Assembly (NCBI GenBank): GCA_019636695.1
Contig: JAHBXD010000004.1
Location: 248,001 to 312,000, forward strand
Source of the DNA: Phycisphaeraceae bacterium
Lineage (GTDB): Bacteria > Planctomycetota > Phycisphaerae > Phycisphaerales > UBA1924
Length of the DNA: 64,000 nt
Direction: 5' to 3'
The notes under the pieces were generated by a model. It made no database searches. It had not been told where the DNA came from and saw only the letters and a program-made list of their open reading frames with translations. Shown here piece by piece: positions 25,841 to 33,800 of this stretch. A program made the translations under genes and the position numbers. Every line of letters starts with the position of its first letter. Position 1 is the stretch's first letter.

Positions 25841-26674
25841 ATGAAGACTCTCTCGTTTCTGGCGGCGGCGGCCGTTTCGGCATGTTGTGCAGGGGCGCAG
25901 ACGATTGCGGAGTTGCCTTGGGACGGCCTGCTGACAGCGGGGCCGAACGCGGTTGATGTTGCTGATGACACCCTCGACAACTGGGTCGTTGAAGATGTGG
26001 GGTTCGACCATGCCCTCGACCTGCGGCGGTTTTTCTGTCGGGGCGTCACACCAGGATTCTCAACCGCGGTGTCGGAAGTGACCGTGCGCATCTATCGGGG
26101 GTTTCCGCCGACGGGGGGGCACCTTGTAGGACAGTCCATACCTGGATCGGGTCGCACGAATGGAACGCATTTCATCGCTGATTTCGATACCCTTCGCCTG
26201 CTGCCCGGCGATTACTTCATCGCATGGACCGTCGCCCCGCTCACGGGCAGCATCGCCGTGTCGTTTGCCACCGCCGCGAATTACACCACCGGACGAGGCG
26301 AACCCAACAATGCGTGGCTGTGGAACCCCGGCGGCGGGCGCGGGTTTCCCGGGAATTATCTAGCCGTGCCGCAGGATCTGGACGGCAACGGCCAGATCGG
26401 TGTTAATTTCCGGCTGGTGGGCGAGTTCGTGTGCCCGGCCGACCTGACCGGGGCGAGCGACCCTGCCGACCCCAGCTACGGCATTGCGGACGGCCAGGTC
26501 GATATTTCAGATTTTTTCTATTACCTCGACCAGTTCGTCGCCGGGAACCTTGCCGTCGCCGATCTGACAGGATCGAGCGATCCTTCCGATCCGGGATACG
26601 GCGTGCCGGACGGCATGCTGGATCTCAGCGATTTCTTTGTCTTCCTTGATCTGTTCGCGGCAGGGTGCCCGTAA
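25841..26674 (+). CDS. Exported protein of unknown fold with C-terminal GC-type dockerin
   Basis: 277 residues with a signal peptide (MKTLSFLAAAAVSACCAGA). The middle (VVEDVGFDHALDLRRFFC, VTVRIYRGFPPTGGHLVGQ, GDYFIAWTVAPLTG) is a beta-sandwich-like region similar in style to choice-of-anchor domains that precede sorting tags. Residues 198-277 are the GC-type dockerin: CPADLTGASDPADPSYG through FLDLFAAGCP. No enzyme motif. The ATG at 25841 has AGGG 8 nt upstream. The first 78 codons of the longer frame are not supported. Confidence 0.8.
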   Translation: MKTLSFLAAAAVSACCAGAQTIAELPWDGLLTAGPNAVDVADDTLDNWVVEDVGFDHALDLRRFFCRGVTPGFSTAVSEVTVRIYRGFPPTGGHLVGQSIPGSGRTNGTHFIADFDTLRLLPGDYFIAWTVAPLTGSIAVSFATAANYTTGRGEPNNAWLWNPGGGRGFPGNYLAVPQDLDGNGQIGVNFRLVGEFVCPADLTGASDPADPSYGIADGQVDISDFFYYLDQFVAGNLAVADLTGSSDPSDPGYGVPDGMLDLSDFFVFLDLFAAGCP

Positions 26675-26680
26675 AATACC

Positions 26681-26710
26681 CCTCGGGTGCGCCGGGCGCA
26701 CCACACGAGG
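26681..26710 (+). promoter_or_regulatory. Leader hairpin touching the ribosome binding site
   Basis: Inner stem GGTGCGC (26686-26692) with GCGCACC (26696-26702), and outer stem CCTCG (26681-26685) with CGAGG (26706-26710). The outer strand overlaps the AGGAGGG ribosome site of the next gene. TAAAAT at 26672-26677, a possible -10, would place a transcript start close to the hairpin base. Confidence 0.4.
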
Positions 26711-26722
26711 AGGGTGCCTGTG

Positions 26723-27949
26723 ATGCTGCGCGTCTCGGCGGCGGTGTGTACGGTGGTTTGCGCTCATCAGGCGCTCGGCCAGACAGGCATCACCAGGCTC
26801 GGCGCGCTCGGCGACAGCCTGAGCGATGAATATCTGGAGGAGTCGTACAGCTATGCCCGGGGCTGGGCCGAACTGCTCGTGCAGGAGCGTGCGGTGAGCA
26901 TGGGGCCTGCGGCGAGCGGCGGGTGCCGTCCTGAACCGCGTCGATGCGGATATGAAGACAATTGGGCGCGATCAGGTCACAAGACCGGCGATGTGCTACT
27001 CGATGGGGCGCATCTCGGTCTGGCCGAAGGCGCCCTGTATCGCGGCGTGACGCACGCCACAATTCTCGTCGGGACAAACGACTTCAGCCCGCTTTCCGGC
27101 GGCGCCTACGCCCCTATATATAACGGCACGTGGACGCAAGCCGTCATCGACGACTACATCGCCGAGAGGGTAGACAACATCCGCGTCATGCTCGACACCG
27201 TGCAGCCCGCGGGCGTTCGCTGTGTGCTGATAAGCCCGGTCGATATCGGCTATGCGCCGCTCGTGCGCTCGCTGCTTTATCCCAATGCCTCGCGCCGGCA
27301 GCGCGTCGCAAACGCCATGACGCAGTTCGCCGATGAACTTCGCCTTCTGGCCGCAGAGCGACGGATCGTCTTTCTTGATGTGCACGCCATGACGAGCGAT
27401 ATGTTCGGTATGCACAACGCCCTTCGAACGTCGCTTCGCATCGGTGATACGCCGATCAATCTCAACAGTTGGAATTTCGGCGGCAGCCCCGCGGCGGGCT
27501 GGGTGCAGGATGGCGTGCATCCGAATACGCCGCTTCAGGCGGTGTTCACCGCGGCCGTGATCGAGGCGTTCAACCGCGGATGGGGCACGACGATCGAGCC
27601 GTTGACCGAAGCGCAGATGCTCGCCGCCGCGAGCCTGCCCTACGGTGGCAGTGACACGCTCGCGGCGATCGTGGGTGATTTCGGCGCTTACATCAGCGTG
27701 TTCCGCTGCCCGGCAGATCTGACCGGGTCGGCCGATCCTTCCAGCCCGCTGTACGGCGTTGCCGACGGCGTGGTGGATGCGGCCGATTTCTTCTACTTTC
27801 TCGACCAGTTCGAGGCGGGCAATCTTGCCGCGGCCGACCTCACCGGAAGCACCGACCCTGCCAGCCCGGCTTACGGGGTTCCGGATGGGGTGATCGACGC
27901 CGCCGATTTCTTCTTCTATCTCGATCTTTTCGTCGCGGGTTGCGCATAG
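26723..27949 (+). CDS. Exported SGNH/GDSL hydrolase with C-terminal GC-type dockerin
   Basis: 408 residues with a signal peptide. The SGNH blocks are clear: block I RLGALGDSLSDEY with Ser 32, block III ILVGTNDFSPL, and block V VQDGVHPN with the Asp-His pair. It is likely an esterase or deacetylase acting on an exported substrate such as a polysaccharide. Residues 329-408 are the dockerin, CPADLTGSADPSSPLYG to LDLFVAGCA, where the last residue is Ala rather than Pro. The ATG at 26723 follows AGGAGGG by 8-10 nt. Only 48 nt separate it from the previous tagged gene, so the two may share a transcript. Confidence 0.88.
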   Translation: MLRVSAAVCTVVCAHQALGQTGITRLGALGDSLSDEYLEESYSYARGWAELLVQERAVSMGPAASGGCRPEPRRCGYEDNWARSGHKTGDVLLDGAHLGLAEGALYRGVTHATILVGTNDFSPLSGGAYAPIYNGTWTQAVIDDYIAERVDNIRVMLDTVQPAGVRCVLISPVDIGYAPLVRSLLYPNASRRQRVANAMTQFADELRLLAAERRIVFLDVHAMTSDMFGMHNALRTSLRIGDTPINLNSWNFGGSPAAGWVQDGVHPNTPLQAVFTAAVIEAFNRGWGTTIEPLTEAQMLAAASLPYGGSDTLAAIVGDFGAYISVFRCPADLTGSADPSSPLYGVADGVVDAADFFYFLDQFEAGNLAAADLTGSTDPASPAYGVPDGVIDAADFFFYLDLFVAGCA

Positions 27950-28048
27950 CGGCTTCGGTCGACCGCGCAAGGCAACGAATCCCTGTGCCGGCCCCCGCGC
28001 TCAGGTTCTCGGGCGTTGGGGCGGGCGGGTGTGACGCCGCACACGGCG

Positions 28049-28054
28049 TATAGT
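28049..28054 (+). promoter_or_regulatory. -10 box (TATAGT)
   Basis: TATAGT lies 33 nt before the ATG at 28088 and upstream of a GGAGAGAG ribosome site. The same hexamer occurs before lpdA. No convincing -35. Confidence 0.3.
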
Positions 28055-28087
28055 CTGCTCCACCGGTCAGCCGGAGAGAGGATCAAT

Positions 28088-29653
28088 ATGGCATTGCGAA
28101 CACCCGCGCCCGCGATTGCCGCGATCATGCTGCTGGCGGGCAGCGCCGCAGCACAACTTCGCGTCGCCACCTGGAACATCAGTTTTTATTCCGGCGGTCG
28201 GATTCCCGCGATCCAGACTTCGGTCTACGGCTCGTTCGATGGCAGGTCGATGTCGCCCGATGTCATCCTCGGGCAGGAGTTCATGTCGCAGGCCGCGGTC
28301 AATCAGTTTCTCTCAGCGCTCAACGGCGCGTTTGACAGCCCGGGCGACTGGTCGGCAGCACCCTTCATCGACGGCCCGGACACCGATAATGCCTTCTTTT
28401 ATCGCACATCCAGGGTTGTCTTTCTCGGACAGGAGATCGTGAGTTTCGGCGGTCCTGCCCCCGCGCCGCCGCGGCACACGATCCGGTATGACGTTCGCCT
28501 TGTCGGATATGAGGCGCCCGAGACGGTGCTTTCCATGTACAGCACGCACATGAAGGCCGGTTCTTCAAGTGCGGATCAACAGCGCCGATTGGTCGAAGCG
28601 CAGCGAGTGCGTGACGACGTGCTTACCCTTACCGACGGCCGCGCGTTTCTCATCGGGGGCGATTTCAACATCCAGACCTCATCGCAGGCGGCCTACCAGA
28701 CGCTGCTTCAGGTCTTTGTTGATCCGATCCGCACGCCCGGGTCGTGGAACAACAACGGGGCATTCCGTTTCGTCCATACGCAGGATCCCATCGGCCCGGG
28801 CGGGATGGATGACCGGCACGACCAGATTCTGATTGCCCCGTCGCTTGTCAACCTGCAGGGGTTTGAATATCTCGGCGACGCCACTCGGGCGTACAGCACC
28901 ACGACATGGAACGACCCGTTCCACAGCTACCGCTCGTGGGGTAACGACGGCACAAGTTTCGATGTCACGCTCCGTGTCGAGGGCAACACCATGGTCGGCC
29001 CGGCCATCGCGCAGGCGCTGATCGACTGCGCCAACGGCGCCGGGCACTTGCCCGTGTTTCTCGATTTTCTCGTTCCGCCTCAGGCCGAGGCCGACATTCT
29101 TCTTGATTTCGGCACGGTCGCTCCTGATGAGCCGGCGATGGCCACGCTCACTGTCACCAACTCGGGTGATGTCACCCTCTGGAGTGACTTCGGCATATCC
29201 GACCTGATGTACGAACTCTCCGCGCCCGCGGGCTTCTCGGCTCCTGCCGGTCTTTTCTTTGAGAGTGCAGGCGGCGATGCAAATACGCACAACATCGCGA
29301 TGGATACTTCAACGCCGGGTTTGCGCGACGCCGAGTTGCTTGTGCTCACCAACGCTCCCGACCAGCCCGTGCTCCGCGTGCGTCTCGTCGGCATGGTCGC
29401 GGACCTGTCCTGTCCGGCTGATCTGACCGGCTCGGCCGATCCGAACGACCCGGCCTACGGCGTGCCCGACGGCGTGGTTGACGCCGCCGATTTCTTCTAC
29501 TTCCTCGACCAGTTCATCGCGGGCAATCTCGATGTCGCCGATCTGACCGGCTCGGCCGATCCGAACGACCCGGCCTACGGCGTGCCCGATGGCGCGATTG
29601 ATGCGGCAGACTTCTTCTTCTATCTCGATGTCTTTGTCGCCGGCTGTCCTTGA
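28088..29653 (+). CDS. Exported EEP-family phosphatase/nuclease with choice-of-anchor domain and GC-type dockerin
   Basis: 521 residues with a signal peptide (MALRTPAPAIAAIMLLAGSAAA). Residues about 22-330 show the endonuclease/exonuclease/phosphatase fold: LRVATWNIS, ILGQEF (metal Glu), TRVVFL-type strand, YSTHMKAG, LIGGDFNIQ and a terminal DDRHDQILIA. Residues about 340-438 form an Ig-like choice-of-anchor D-type domain (LLDFGTVAPDEPAMATLTV). Residues 442-521 are the dockerin ending DVFVAGCP. It may cleave extracellular nucleic acid or phosphodiesters; substrate not readable. The ATG at 28088 follows a GGAGAGAG site. The longer in-frame start at 28016 would put 24 residues before the signal peptide. 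Confidence 0.88.
   Translation: MALRTPAPAIAAIMLLAGSAAAQLRVATWNISFYSGGRIPAIQTSVYGSFDGRSMSPDVILGQEFMSQAAVNQFLSALNGAFDSPGDWSAAPFIDGPDTDNAFFYRTSRVVFLGQEIVSFGGPAPAPPRHTIRYDVRLVGYEAPETVLSMYSTHMKAGSSSADQQRRLVEAQRVRDDVLTLTDGRAFLIGGDFNIQTSSQAAYQTLLQVFVDPIRTPGSWNNNGAFRFVHTQDPIGPGGMDDRHDQILIAPSLVNLQGFEYLGDATRAYSTTTWNDPFHSYRSWGNDGTSFDVTLRVEGNTMVGPAIAQALIDCANGAGHLPVFLDFLVPPQAEADILLDFGTVAPDEPAMATLTVTNSGDVTLWSDFGISDLMYELSAPAGFSAPAGLFFESAGGDANTHNIAMDTSTPGLRDAELLVLTNAPDQPVLRVRLVGMVADLSCPADLTGSADPNDPAYGVPDGVVDAADFFYFLDQFIAGNLDVADLTGSADPNDPAYGVPDGAIDAADFFFYLDVFVAGCP
29420..29589 (+). repeat. Two identical 50-bp copies, 120 bp apart, inside a dockerin
   Basis: Bases 29420-29469 and 29540-29589 are identical. 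They encode DLTGSADPNDPAYGVPD in both dockerin units. The identity includes synonymous positions, which suggests recent duplication or gene conversion rather than protein-level selection alone. Confidence 0.85.
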
Positions 29654-29865
29654 TGCCGGGTGTGGGTGAAGGGTGAGGGTTCACGCGGGGTGGGCTGCTG
29701 CCCATCGATCGCAGGCGATCAGTTCGCCGCGCGGTGTGAACATTCGCACGCATGGTGCCACCGTCATCCGCGGCGCAGGTAGGTGTTCACCGTTTCGACC
29801 GTGACAAAGGTCTGCGGCAGTTGGGCCGACGGCCTCTATTGGCGGCATCTTGAAGGGCGGCAGTT

Positions 29866-31134
29866 CTATGGATAGTTGCGCTCGAAAGCCTCTTCGCCTA
29901 CGTACAACTCGCCCTCGATGATGACACCGATGCATCGCGTCGTATATTCGAACGGATCACCGGAATACATCGCCACGTCGCCGTCCTTCCCGACGGCCAA
30001 TGAGCCGACACGGTTGTCAATGCCCAGAATGCGTGCGGCGTCGATCGTCACGGCTCGAAGGCCCCGCTCAAAGCCCAGCCCGCCGTAGCCCGCGGCGACG
30101 GCGGCCTCGAACAGCACGATGCGCACCTTGGGCACATACCCCTCATACCCGCTCTGGATTGCGAACAACACGCCGGCGTCGGCGAGCGCTGTCGCCGCGG
30201 CGAGGCTGAGCGCATCAAGATCGCCTACGGCTCTGGCCATCGTCGGGTGCAGCAGCACAGGGATTTGCCTTTGCTTGAGTTCATCAGCAAATAAAGAACT
30301 CTCGGCGCCCATGTCAAGCCAGAGGCGAAAACCGAATTCATCCGCCAGGCGCAGTGCGTTGGCGATGTCCTGCGATTTGTTCGCCGTTACAATCAGCGGC
30401 AGTTCACCCGAGAGCACCCGGGCAAGCGACTCAAGTTTCAGATCGCGCGATTGCGGCTCTTTCCCCTCGGCGTCTGAGGCTTCATGCTTTCGCGCATAGG
30501 CGCGCGCCTCGATCAGATCGCTCCGCAGCATCTCGACCATGCGTGCCCGAGTGCCCGGGCTTTGCCCCCCGCCCTTCTGCGCGATCGGGCTGAGTGTCGC
30601 CGCTACCCCAGCCTCTCGCACCACTACCGCGTCATCCACGGTTCCGCCGCGCGTCTTGACGATCATCGTCTGGCCCGACAGCAGTTCACCCGGTGCATGC
30701 CCCGTGTGCAACGTCGTGACGCCGAAACCGCGCGCATAGGCCACCAGGCGCTCTCGCGGGTTGTAAGCGTCTATCGCCCGTAGCTGCGGCTGCATCGGTG
30801 AGCCGCGGTCGAATTGGTCCTGATCGGCGGGAACGTTGTATATCCCCGTAAGACCGATCGTCGAACGCACATCCACAAGTCCTGGGGTCGCGACCGCACA
30901 CCGCCGTACTTCCATTCCGAACGGAATCGCCACCTCGCCGAACGGGCCGACCGCCGCAATCTTGCCGTCCGCCCCGATGACGACCACGCCGTCGGCGATC
31001 GGTGATCCTTCCATTGTCCAGAGTGTTTCCGCACGCACGGCGAGCTGGGCCTCCGCCGCCGGAGTCATGCCACTCATCGCCAAGCACACCGCGGCGGAGA
31101 TCGCGCCGAGGACTTTCCCGAGGATTCGCATCAC
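29866..31134 (-). CDS. Amidohydrolase-family protein lacking the HxH metal motif
   Basis: 422 residues with a signal peptide. The composite amidohydrolase fold is recognisable: ADGKIAAVGPFGE at the N-terminal beta-domain, then GLGFERGLRAVTIDAARILGIDNRVGSLAVGKDGDVAMYSGDP at the C-terminal end (motif split by my reading, not by the sequence). Where active relatives have PGLVDxHxH, this protein has PGLVDVRSTIG, so the first two metal ligands are missing. It is probably a catalytically dead partner or binding protein. It overlaps the upstream active paralogue by 4 bp (ATGA) and is co-translated with it. Confidence 0.82.
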   Translation of the reverse strand: MMRILGKVLGAISAAVCLAMSGMTPAAEAQLAVRAETLWTMEGSPIADGVVVIGADGKIAAVGPFGEVAIPFGMEVRRCAVATPGLVDVRSTIGLTGIYNVPADQDQFDRGSPMQPQLRAIDAYNPRERLVAYARGFGVTTLHTGHAPGELLSGQTMIVKTRGGTVDDAVVVREAGVAATLSPIAQKGGGQSPGTRARMVEMLRSDLIEARAYARKHEASDAEGKEPQSRDLKLESLARVLSGELPLIVTANKSQDIANALRLADEFGFRLWLDMGAESSLFADELKQRQIPVLLHPTMARAVGDLDALSLAAATALADAGVLFAIQSGYEGYVPKVRIVLFEAAVAAGYGGLGFERGLRAVTIDAARILGIDNRVGSLAVGKDGDVAMYSGDPFEYTTRCIGVIIEGELYVGEEAFERNYP

Positions 31135-32504
31135 TTGGCCTCCTGCATCAGGTGGTCATAGCAGCAGAAATACGGCTCGGCGTCGTGCACGGCCCCATGT
31201 CCACCGAGGGCGTACAGCCGGTCGGCGGGGTCGTTGCGATCAAAAGCCAGCATGCCTTCCACCCATGTTTGTTCGACCACCGAGTAGACGCTGAGCGGGT
31301 CGCCAGAGAGAATGATGAAGTCCGCATCCTTGCCCGGGGTCAGCGAGCCGAGCCGATCGTCAAGATCCAGCAGTTGCGCGCCGACGATCGTCACCGATCG
31401 CAGCGCCCCTTCACGCGACATGCCTCCTCGTGCGGCCAACGCGGCCATTCGCAGAAAAAGCCGGCTGTCGGTGATCCAGTCATCCGTGTGAATCGCCGTC
31501 AGCACGCCCGCACGCTCCATCATGCCGGCCGCTTCAAAGCGAAGGCCCACGGCCTCGTGCTTGCCGCCCGGCGCATCGATCAGGATCGCCGAGACGCCCG
31601 CTCCGGCCGCCGCGATCTCATCGGCCACGACCCACCCGTCGCTCACATGGTGAAGCACCACGCGAAAATCGAACTCTTCCGCCAGTCGCAGTACGGTGAT
31701 GATGTCGTCGTGCCGATGCGTGTGGTGATGCACCACACGCTCGCCGCGCAGCACCTCGGCCAGCGTCTCCATGTGCAGGTCGCGCTCGGGCAATTTTGTC
31801 TCATCCACAACACCGTCCGCGTTCTTCGCCGCGTCGAGTCTTCGGGCATATTCCTGGGCTTTGATGAACTGTTGCCGCACCAGAAACGCCGCTTTGCCGC
31901 GGGTCTCCGGAAAACCGCTCGCTCCGCCGCTCCGTTGCGGGTTGGTGCCGTTGGCCATCTTCAAGCCGCCCATCGGCGCGCCTTCGCGAGTCCAGATTGT
32001 GATGTCGTCGATCGTGCGCACGCCCCCGCCCGGAAGATCCTTCCGGTGACGCAGCTTGACATACACCGTCTGCCCGCTCGAAAGGTGACCTGACCCCGGC
32101 ATGATGTTCACGGTCGTCAGACCCCCCGCCAGCGCGCGCTTGAACCCGCTCGATCGAACATTGATCGAATCTCGCACGCGAACCCCGGGTTGCAGCGGCC
32201 CAGAGCCGTCCGCCCCGCCAACGCCCCCGATGTGCGAGTGCGTGTCAACCAACCCGGGCATGATCACTTTCCCCGTGCAATCGATCACTCGCTCGGATGA
32301 CAGGTTCTCTCGCGGCGGAGCGCCCGCCCCGACATGCACAATGCGGCCGTCGCGCACGACCAGATGCCCCTGGGCTATCTCTGGTCCGTCGATGGGAATG
32401 ATCCGCGCGTTCACAAACGCAATTGCTTGGTCCTGGCCCGATGCCGATGGCGCCGTCGCAACAATCGCTGCACACCACGCCGCGAGCAAGATTCGTCGTG
32501 TCAT
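31131..32504 (-). CDS. Exported amidohydrolase, imidazolonepropionase-like
   Basis: 457 residues with a signal peptide (MTRRILLAAWCAAIVATAPSASG). The metal motif is intact: VIMPGLVDTHSHIGG near residue 87, later His in VVHHHTHRHDD and VVLHHVSDGW, and Asp in TAIHTDDWITDS. The C-terminal GSLTPGKDADFIILSGDPL closes the beta-domain. It likely hydrolyses a cyclic amide, peptide or similar in the periplasm. Start codon ATG at 32504. First gene of a two-gene unit with the HxH-less paralogue. Confidence 0.88.
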   Translation of the reverse strand: MTRRILLAAWCAAIVATAPSASGQDQAIAFVNARIIPIDGPEIAQGHLVVRDGRIVHVGAGAPPRENLSSERVIDCTGKVIMPGLVDTHSHIGGVGGADGSGPLQPGVRVRDSINVRSSGFKRALAGGLTTVNIMPGSGHLSSGQTVYVKLRHRKDLPGGGVRTIDDITIWTREGAPMGGLKMANGTNPQRSGGASGFPETRGKAAFLVRQQFIKAQEYARRLDAAKNADGVVDETKLPERDLHMETLAEVLRGERVVHHHTHRHDDIITVLRLAEEFDFRVVLHHVSDGWVVADEIAAAGAGVSAILIDAPGGKHEAVGLRFEAAGMMERAGVLTAIHTDDWITDSRLFLRMAALAARGGMSREGALRSVTIVGAQLLDLDDRLGSLTPGKDADFIILSGDPLSVYSVVEQTWVEGMLAFDRNDPADRLYALGGHGAVHDAEPYFCCYDHLMQEAK

Positions 32505-32618
32505 GGCTGATGCCTCCGCTCAGGCACAGAGCCTAACACGTCCCCCTGATCGGGAGGGTGCACTTCGACCCAACCCATGGAAATCCCCAAAGTCCGATCA
32601 GTTTTCCGTGGGTTCCCC

Positions 32619-32646
32619 TTGGCATGGCCATGGTTTTCATTACACT
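32619..32646 (+). promoter_or_regulatory. Sigma-70 type promoter
   Basis: -35 TTGGCA (32619-32624; 5 of 6), 16-nt spacer, -10 TACACT (32641-32646; 4 of 6). A start near 32653 would give a 67-nt leader before the ATG at 32720. Confidence 0.5.
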
Positions 32647-32719
32647 GGGACCTTAGTGGGGCAAAATCCGGAGGCATCGTGGTTGCGTGCCATGCCCCGC
32701 AGGAATGGAGGGAACACAC

Positions 32720-33520
32720 ATGGTTCGTTGCAATCTCCGTCACCTCGTTTTGGCCTGCCTTGCGGGCGTTCCCTGCGCGGCGTCGGCCGACATTCTCATT
32801 TCCAACCTTCCCGGCAATGATGCCACACAATCCGCCGCACTCGAAGGCGGACGCATCAAGGCCATGGGCTTCACGATCCCTTCAGGAGATGACTATCTCC
32901 TGACGAGTGTTACGGTCCGGCTCGATGTGACAAACCTTGGTGCAATGCCCCTTGTGCGGATCTTCGACAACGTCGGCAGCCTGCCCACCAATCAACTGGC
33001 AGTGCTCGATGTGCCGCCCATCACTTCGACCGGCATCGCCGACTACGTCTGCACGCCTTCGACACCTTTTACCCTCGAAGCCGGGCGTACCTATTGGCTG
33101 GTGGTCTGGAATTCGGGCACCGCGAGCATCCACTGGAAAGCCAGCAGCCCGATCCAGTTGCCCACCGGGATAGCGAGCCATTTCGGTTCGCTGTTCTCGA
33201 CGAACACCGGCCCCAATCCGCCGGCCAGCAACAGCAGCATCATCAACTCGTATCAGATCGACGGGCAAGTCGCCGGCTGTCGGGGCGACCTCTCTGGGTC
33301 GAGTGATCCCAACAGCCCCGATTACGGTGTGCCCGACGGCCAGATCGACTCCTCCGACTTCTTCTACTTCCTCGATCAGTTCGCCGCGGGCAACCTCAGC
33401 GTTGCCGACCTCAGCGGCAGCACCGATCCCAACGACCCCGGCTACGGCGTGCCCGACGGGCAACTCGACGCCAGTGATTTCTTCTTCTACCTGGACCTCT
33501 TCGTGGCCGGTTGCCCATAA
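32720..33520 (+). CDS. Exported choice-of-anchor R-like protein with GC-type dockerin
   Basis: 266 residues with a signal peptide. Residues about 22-175 fit the choice-of-anchor R pattern: MGFTIPSGDDYLLTSVTVRL, LVRIFDNVGSLPTNQL, FTLEAGRTYWLVVWNSG. This is a beta-sandwich found before sorting signals; no catalytic role is known. Residues 187-266 are the dockerin, which starts CRGDLSGSSDPNSPDYG (Arg-Gly replacing the usual Pro-Ala) and ends LDLFVAGCP. GGAGGG at 32707-32712 is 7 nt before the ATG at 32720, so that start is preferred over ATGs at 32687 and 32705. A strong terminator follows. Confidence 0.86.
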   Translation: MVRCNLRHLVLACLAGVPCAASADILISNLPGNDATQSAALEGGRIKAMGFTIPSGDDYLLTSVTVRLDVTNLGAMPLVRIFDNVGSLPTNQLAVLDVPPITSTGIADYVCTPSTPFTLEAGRTYWLVVWNSGTASIHWKASSPIQLPTGIASHFGSLFSTNTGPNPPASNSSIINSYQIDGQVAGCRGDLSGSSDPNSPDYGVPDGQIDSSDFFYFLDQFAAGNLSVADLSGSTDPNDPGYGVPDGQLDASDFFFYLDLFVAGCP

Positions 33521-33558
33521 CCCGCGTGCGGCAAGGGTGATACGTACAAGTCCCCATT

Positions 33559-33597
33559 CCCCTCAGGCCGGAAACCTCTCCGTCCTGAGGGGTTTTT
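33559..33597 (+). terminator. Rho-independent terminator
   Basis: Perfect 9-bp stem CCCCTCAGG / CCTGAGGGG with a 16-nt loop, followed by TTTTT, 38 nt after the stop codon. Confidence 0.85.
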
Positions 33598-33800
33598 CAT
33601 ACTCAGGAACGCTTGTCATGGGGAACAGGGCCTCTGTCCGAGCCGAATCTCTCCAGACAACCCTTGGTCCGTTGCGGCCAAACGGCCGATTGGCCACTGC
33701 GTGGAAACCAGGCTTGAGGGTTGCCGTCCGATAAGCGGGTACGTTCCCGCGCACACATACGCGGGCTTCGCACCGCGGTTTCAGCCTCTGGGGGGTCTGG

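Noticed and set aside
32611-32646. Sigma-54 promoter (TGGCATG)
   Set aside because: The -12 GC element at the right spacing is missing, whereas a -35/-10 pair with 16-nt spacing fits sigma-70.
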